Below are positions 14,626 to 16,957 of a stretch of DNA of 16,957 nt, in pieces. Numbering within the stretch: the first letter of the stretch is position 1; each line of letters opens with the position of its first letter. The DNA is from an uncultured Colwellia sp. (GTDB taxonomy: Bacteria; Pseudomonadota; Gammaproteobacteria; Enterobacterales; Alteromonadaceae): contig CAJWBY010000100.1 in NCBI GenBank assembly GCA_913020705.1, positions 1-16,957 on the forward strand, read 5' to 3'. The notes under the pieces were generated by a model that worked only from the letters and a program-made list of their open reading frames with translations, did not search any database and was not told where the DNA came from. A program made the position numbers and the translations under genes.

Positions 14626-15750
14626 ATGACAAAAGCTAAGTTTTATATTGGGTTGATGTCAGGCACCAGTGCTGATGGCATTGATCTAGCGCTGGTTGAT
14701 TTTAATTCAGGCGCAACTGAATTAATTGCGAGTTATTATCAAGCTTATGATAATGAAACGAGACAAAAAATCACTGAACTTTATCAACCCAGTAATAACG
14801 AAATCGATAGAGCATTTTCGCTCGACAAAACACTTGCCCATCAATTCAGCACCGCAATCAAAAACTTATTACAACAAGAAAATTTATTGCCTAATGATAT
14901 CATTGCTATTGGTAATCACGGACAAACCATTCGCCATAGACCAGCTAAAAATACACTTATCGACGATCCCTTTACTCTGCAAATAGGCTGTAATCAAACC
15001 CTAGCCGTATTAACCGGCATACGAGTGATTGGTGACTTCAGAACAAAAGATGTAGCGCTTGGAGGGCAAGGAGCTCCTCTCGTTCCTGCATTTCATCAAT
15101 ATTTGCTACCTGCCACTCAAAACGATACTTTTTTAGTGAATATCGGAGGCATAGCTAATATCACTTTTCTGCCAAAGATAAACTCTTCAGAAAATATATT
15201 GGGCTTTGATACTGGACCAGGCAATGCACTTATTGATGCATGGTGCTTTGAACACTCAGGAAATAGATTCGATGATAATGGCAACTGGGGAAAATCTGGA
15301 ACCATTGACCAAACATTATTAATGCAATTACTCAGTGATAATTACTTTTCATTGTCAGCGCCTAAAAGCACGGGGCGCGAGTATTTCACCCTGCAATGGC
15401 TGAAGCATTTCATTGAGCCTTCACGTATCCTAGCTGAAGATGTTCAAGCAACCCTTACTGCGCTTACTGCTTATTCAATATCGGCAGATATCAAGAATTT
15501 ATCAAATTCTGCTGATGTATATTTATGCGGAGGAGGAATTGAAAATAACTTTTGTTATAAGCTTATAGAACAGCAACTTAATTCATTTAATGTAAATAAG
15601 ATTAATTCACTAAACCTGAATAATAACGCACTCGAGGCGATGGCATTCGCTTGGCTAGCATTCGCTTATGACAAAAAAATCTATGGAAATATTCCAGCTG
15701 TAACAGGGGCTAGCAAGTCAGCTGTACTTGGTTGTGAGTTTTTATCTTAG
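14626..15750 (+). CDS. anmK: Anhydro-N-acetylmuramic acid kinase
   Basis: This cytosolic enzyme of 374 residues hydrates and phosphorylates 1,6-anhydro-MurNAc to MurNAc-6-phosphate in cell-wall recycling. The N-terminal ATP-binding signature GLMSGTSADGIDLALVDF (residues 9-26) is typical. Other family blocks are GNHGQTIRHRP, GDFRTKDVALGGQGAPLVP, NIGGIANITFL, GFDTGPGNALIDAW (with the likely catalytic Asp195), PKSTGREYF and CGGGIENN. Length and motifs are complete. It lies 39 bases after the M23 peptidase gene on the same strand, and the pairing of wall cleavage with recycling makes an operon likely. A GGCGAG element lies upstream of the ATG. A second frame inside it (14726-14986) is only a shadow. 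Confidence 0.96.
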   Translation: MTKAKFYIGLMSGTSADGIDLALVDFNSGATELIASYYQAYDNETRQKITELYQPSNNEIDRAFSLDKTLAHQFSTAIKNLLQQENLLPNDIIAIGNHGQTIRHRPAKNTLIDDPFTLQIGCNQTLAVLTGIRVIGDFRTKDVALGGQGAPLVPAFHQYLLPATQNDTFLVNIGGIANITFLPKINSSENILGFDTGPGNALIDAWCFEHSGNRFDDNGNWGKSGTIDQTLLMQLLSDNYFSLSAPKSTGREYFTLQWLKHFIEPSRILAEDVQATLTALTAYSISADIKNLSNSADVYLCGGGIENNFCYKLIEQQLNSFNVNKINSLNLNNNALEAMAFAWLAFAYDKKIYGNIPAVTGASKSAVLGCEFLS

Positions 15751-15793
15751 TCCGCTATAGACCTGAGTCACTTTATCTTTATAATAAAATGTT

Positions 15794-15810
15794 CCTGTTG
15801 AAATAACAGG
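15794..15810 (+). terminator. Possible weak terminator after anmK
   Basis: CCTGTT and AACAGG pair exactly around a five-base loop, 44 bases after the anmK stop. The following sequence TCTTGTGT is only partly T-rich, so termination would be inefficient. Confidence 0.3.
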
Positions 15811-15912
15811 TCTTGTGTAAAAGTAAATTGAACTAATCTTTTCCGTATCAATCTAACTTACAATAGGCCTAAATAAACAACATAAAACTAACAGTTAAAG
15901 CGAGGAGGATCG

Positions 15913-16104
15913 ATGGAATTTAATGATATTCATATTGGTATGAAATGTGGCAGTAAAAAAGGTAGCGGCACAGTAACTTGGATTGACGGTTCAACACGCA
16001 CTATATACATGGCAAATACTGAAGAAAACAACAGTTTTGAAGTTGATTTTGAAGAAATTATAGAAGATCCCCAAGCGCATAATAAAAAAGATGCATATTA
16101 CTAA
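15913..16104 (+). CDS. Small conserved-looking protein with strong ribosome binding site, unknown
   Basis: The 63-residue protein has an excellent Shine-Dalgarno element (AGGAGGA, 15903-15909) and a clear terminator 35 bases after its stop, so expression is likely in spite of its size. The sequence suggests a small all-beta fold: HIGMKCGSKKGSGTVTWIDGSTRTIYMAN looks like a KOW/SH3-like strand pattern with a basic start, followed by an acidic stretch (FEVDFEEIIEDP). There are no membrane segments, no signal peptide and one cysteine. It follows anmK by 162 bases and may be partly co-transcribed with it. I do not recognise a family and give no function. A fold search or a ribosome profile would decide. 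Confidence 0.6.
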   Translation: MEFNDIHIGMKCGSKKGSGTVTWIDGSTRTIYMANTEENNSFEVDFEEIIEDPQAHNKKDAYY

Positions 16105-16138
16105 GTAACTTTCTCCTCTCTAAGTCAGTAATAAATAG

Positions 16139-16163
16139 ACCTCTTTATATAAGAGGTTTTTTA
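16139..16163 (+). terminator. Rho-independent terminator after the 63-residue gene
   Basis: ACCTCTT (16139-16145) pairs exactly with AAGAGGT (16151-16157) around TATAT, followed by a T-run. Confidence 0.8.
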
Positions 16164-16329
16164 TTGCTTAAATAATCTAGTTCTTCCCTTTTAAAAGCTC
16201 GTAGAATAAATAATCCACTTAAATAATGCGTTTCCAATTTTGTATTTTAATTGTCAAATAATAACGTGATAAGTCTTTAATAATTCATCGTAACAATTAC
16301 CTCTATTCCCCCCATTAAATAGTCATAAA

Positions 16330-16353
16330 AAAGCCCCGTATTAACGAGGCTTT
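16330..16353 (-). terminator. Minus-strand Rho-independent terminator
   Basis: Read on the minus strand, AAAGCCTCGT pairs with ACGGGGCTTT around TAAT, ten pairs including one U-G wobble, and is followed by a T-run (six T in all). On the plus strand the wobble becomes a C-A mismatch and the T-run is broken, so minus-strand use is favoured. It lies about 280 bases after the interrupted gene at 16632-16957, leaving room for a separate small transcript. Confidence 0.65.
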
Positions 16354-16364
16354 ATATTATTGAC

Positions 16365-16426
16365 GTTACTATGTCTTTACAAAAATAGTAACCCGGAGCC
16401 TAGAAGGGGTATGGTTACCTTGGTAA
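16365..16426 (-). ncRNA. Possible structured small RNA or leader with competing hairpins (candidate)
   Basis: GTTACTAT (16365-16372) pairs with ATAGTAAC (16385-16392). Part of that second segment, GTAACC (16388-16393), also pairs with GGTTAC (16413-16418). That third segment in turn forms TTAC/GTAA around CTTG (16415-16426). The three helices cannot all form at once. The strong terminator at 16330-16353 lies directly downstream on the minus strand. No known riboswitch or sRNA signature was recognised, and no convincing promoter was found. Confidence 0.25.
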
Positions 16427-16631
16427 GAATAAAAATAAAATAAACACTTAAAATCAAATGCTTACCATCAAAACAAGTAGGGATGTAATGTTTTTGGTGA
16501 ATAATTTACTATTTTCACTATGATTCTTTACATTTTAATTTAATTACAGCATTTACCCTATGCTAATAAATTAGTAATACAGTCATGTAACATAACAAAG
16601 AATAATACAAAGCTAAGTGCGTTACTAAACG

Positions 16632-16957
16632 TTAATCTCTTAACAAAACAGGCAGACAATCTTCATGCCTGCGTTGAATTCGTGAAACATCTTTAGCTAT
16701 TATCTTATTTCCTGTAAGGATTGCTGCCATCATTACTGTCATACTTAGTAGGGCATTTGATGACTTAACAATATCAATAACCAATTGCTAAGGATAGCCT
16801 GCACTATGACGCTGTAAAGCATGTACACCGCCATGAACGTAGGAATTCAATGCTTTCCACTGTACGTCTCTAAATTCGGTTAACATCAGCACGGCTTGCT
16901 CAGGAGCCTTGCCCTGCATCTTAGTTATCATTTCACTATTATTTGGTTTTTTATATT
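16632..16957 (-). pseudogene. Gene of a DUF6988-like protein interrupted by an in-frame TAG (5' end outside window)
   Basis: On the minus strand, a frame open from the right edge (codon starting 16955) encodes 55 residues including FRDVQWKALNSYVHGGVH and ALQRHSAGYP, then meets TAG at 16788-16790. The same frame continues for 51 more residues (QLVIDIVKSSNALLSMTVMM, AAILTGNKIIAKDVSRIQ, HEDCLPVLLRD) to TAA at 16632-16634. Both halves read as one continuous domain, with no frame change. The WKALNSYVHGG block recalls the uncharacterised DUF6988-type family, whose members have a similar Trp/His helix followed by a hydrophobic helix; this assignment is tentative. The simplest explanation is a recent nonsense mutation, or a sequencing error. 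A restart at Met in SMTVMM would give only a short fragment. Confidence 0.6.

Larger units (their letters stand above)
16105..16631. other. Long intergenic stretch with hairpins but no gene
   Basis: No convincing coding frame is present on either strand in these ~530 bases. It holds a plus-strand terminator (16139-16163), a minus-strand terminator (16330-16353) and a cluster of competing hairpins (16365-16426). From 16427 to 16631 the sequence is AT-rich and I see nothing beyond short repeats. Confidence 0.6.

Noticed and set aside
14726..14986. 86-codon plus-strand frame inside anmK
   Set aside because: Out-of-frame shadow of anmK; composition is basic and low in recognisable motifs.
16365..16426. 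Resemblance of the segment to a c-di-GMP (GEMM) riboswitch
   Set aside because: GGTTACC-like pieces are present, but the conserved core of that riboswitch is absent and no gene follows in the right place.

Overview
The window is AT-rich chromosomal DNA (by eye well under 40% G+C) from a marine gammaproteobacterium. Protein style and gene neighbourhoods (mtnN next to a CobD/CbiB-like protein and a TRIC/YadS protein; tyrS divergent from an OapA/M23 peptidase followed by anmK) point to Alteromonadales, most likely the Colwellia/Thalassotalea group. The placement is an inference from sequence alone. I see no insertion sequence, prophage, CRISPR array, tRNA or rRNA.

Layout. Positions 1-3795 (+) hold the 3' part of an RND/MMPL inner-membrane transporter, a secreted LolA-like protein and an outer-membrane beta-barrel, which look like one trans-envelope lipid-handling unit. 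A small barrel protein follows (3937-4512). Next come a dimeric-type dUTPase (4597-5226, own terminator) and a membrane-anchored DUF2726 protein (5401-6075, own terminator) that has a good match to a sigma-54 promoter upstream. A folded inverted-repeat stretch (6152-6244) lies before the mtnN promoter. mtnN, a CobD/CbiB-like gene and a TRIC/YadS gene (6354-8707) form a tight operon in which btuF, found at this locus in relatives, is absent.

From 8758 to 12931 the genes are on the minus strand. Reading with transcription they are tyrS (strong terminator), a small conserved protein, a DUF4136 lipoprotein that overlaps a six-cysteine membrane-anchored protein, a short RraB-domain protein and another outer-membrane barrel whose leader carries two inverted repeats. 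Divergent from tyrS are an OapA/LysM-M23 cell-wall peptidase and anmK, which pair peptidoglycan cleavage with recycling of anhydro-MurNAc, and then a 63-residue basic/acidic protein with a very strong ribosome binding site.

The right end (16105-16957) has no intact gene. It holds a terminator for the small protein, a chain of mutually exclusive hairpins next to a strong minus-strand terminator, and at the edge a minus-strand gene interrupted by one in-frame TAG. The most useful leads are that interrupted gene, the sigma-54 site, the two structured intergenic stretches, the missing btuF and the three-gene envelope unit. None of them proves a new system.
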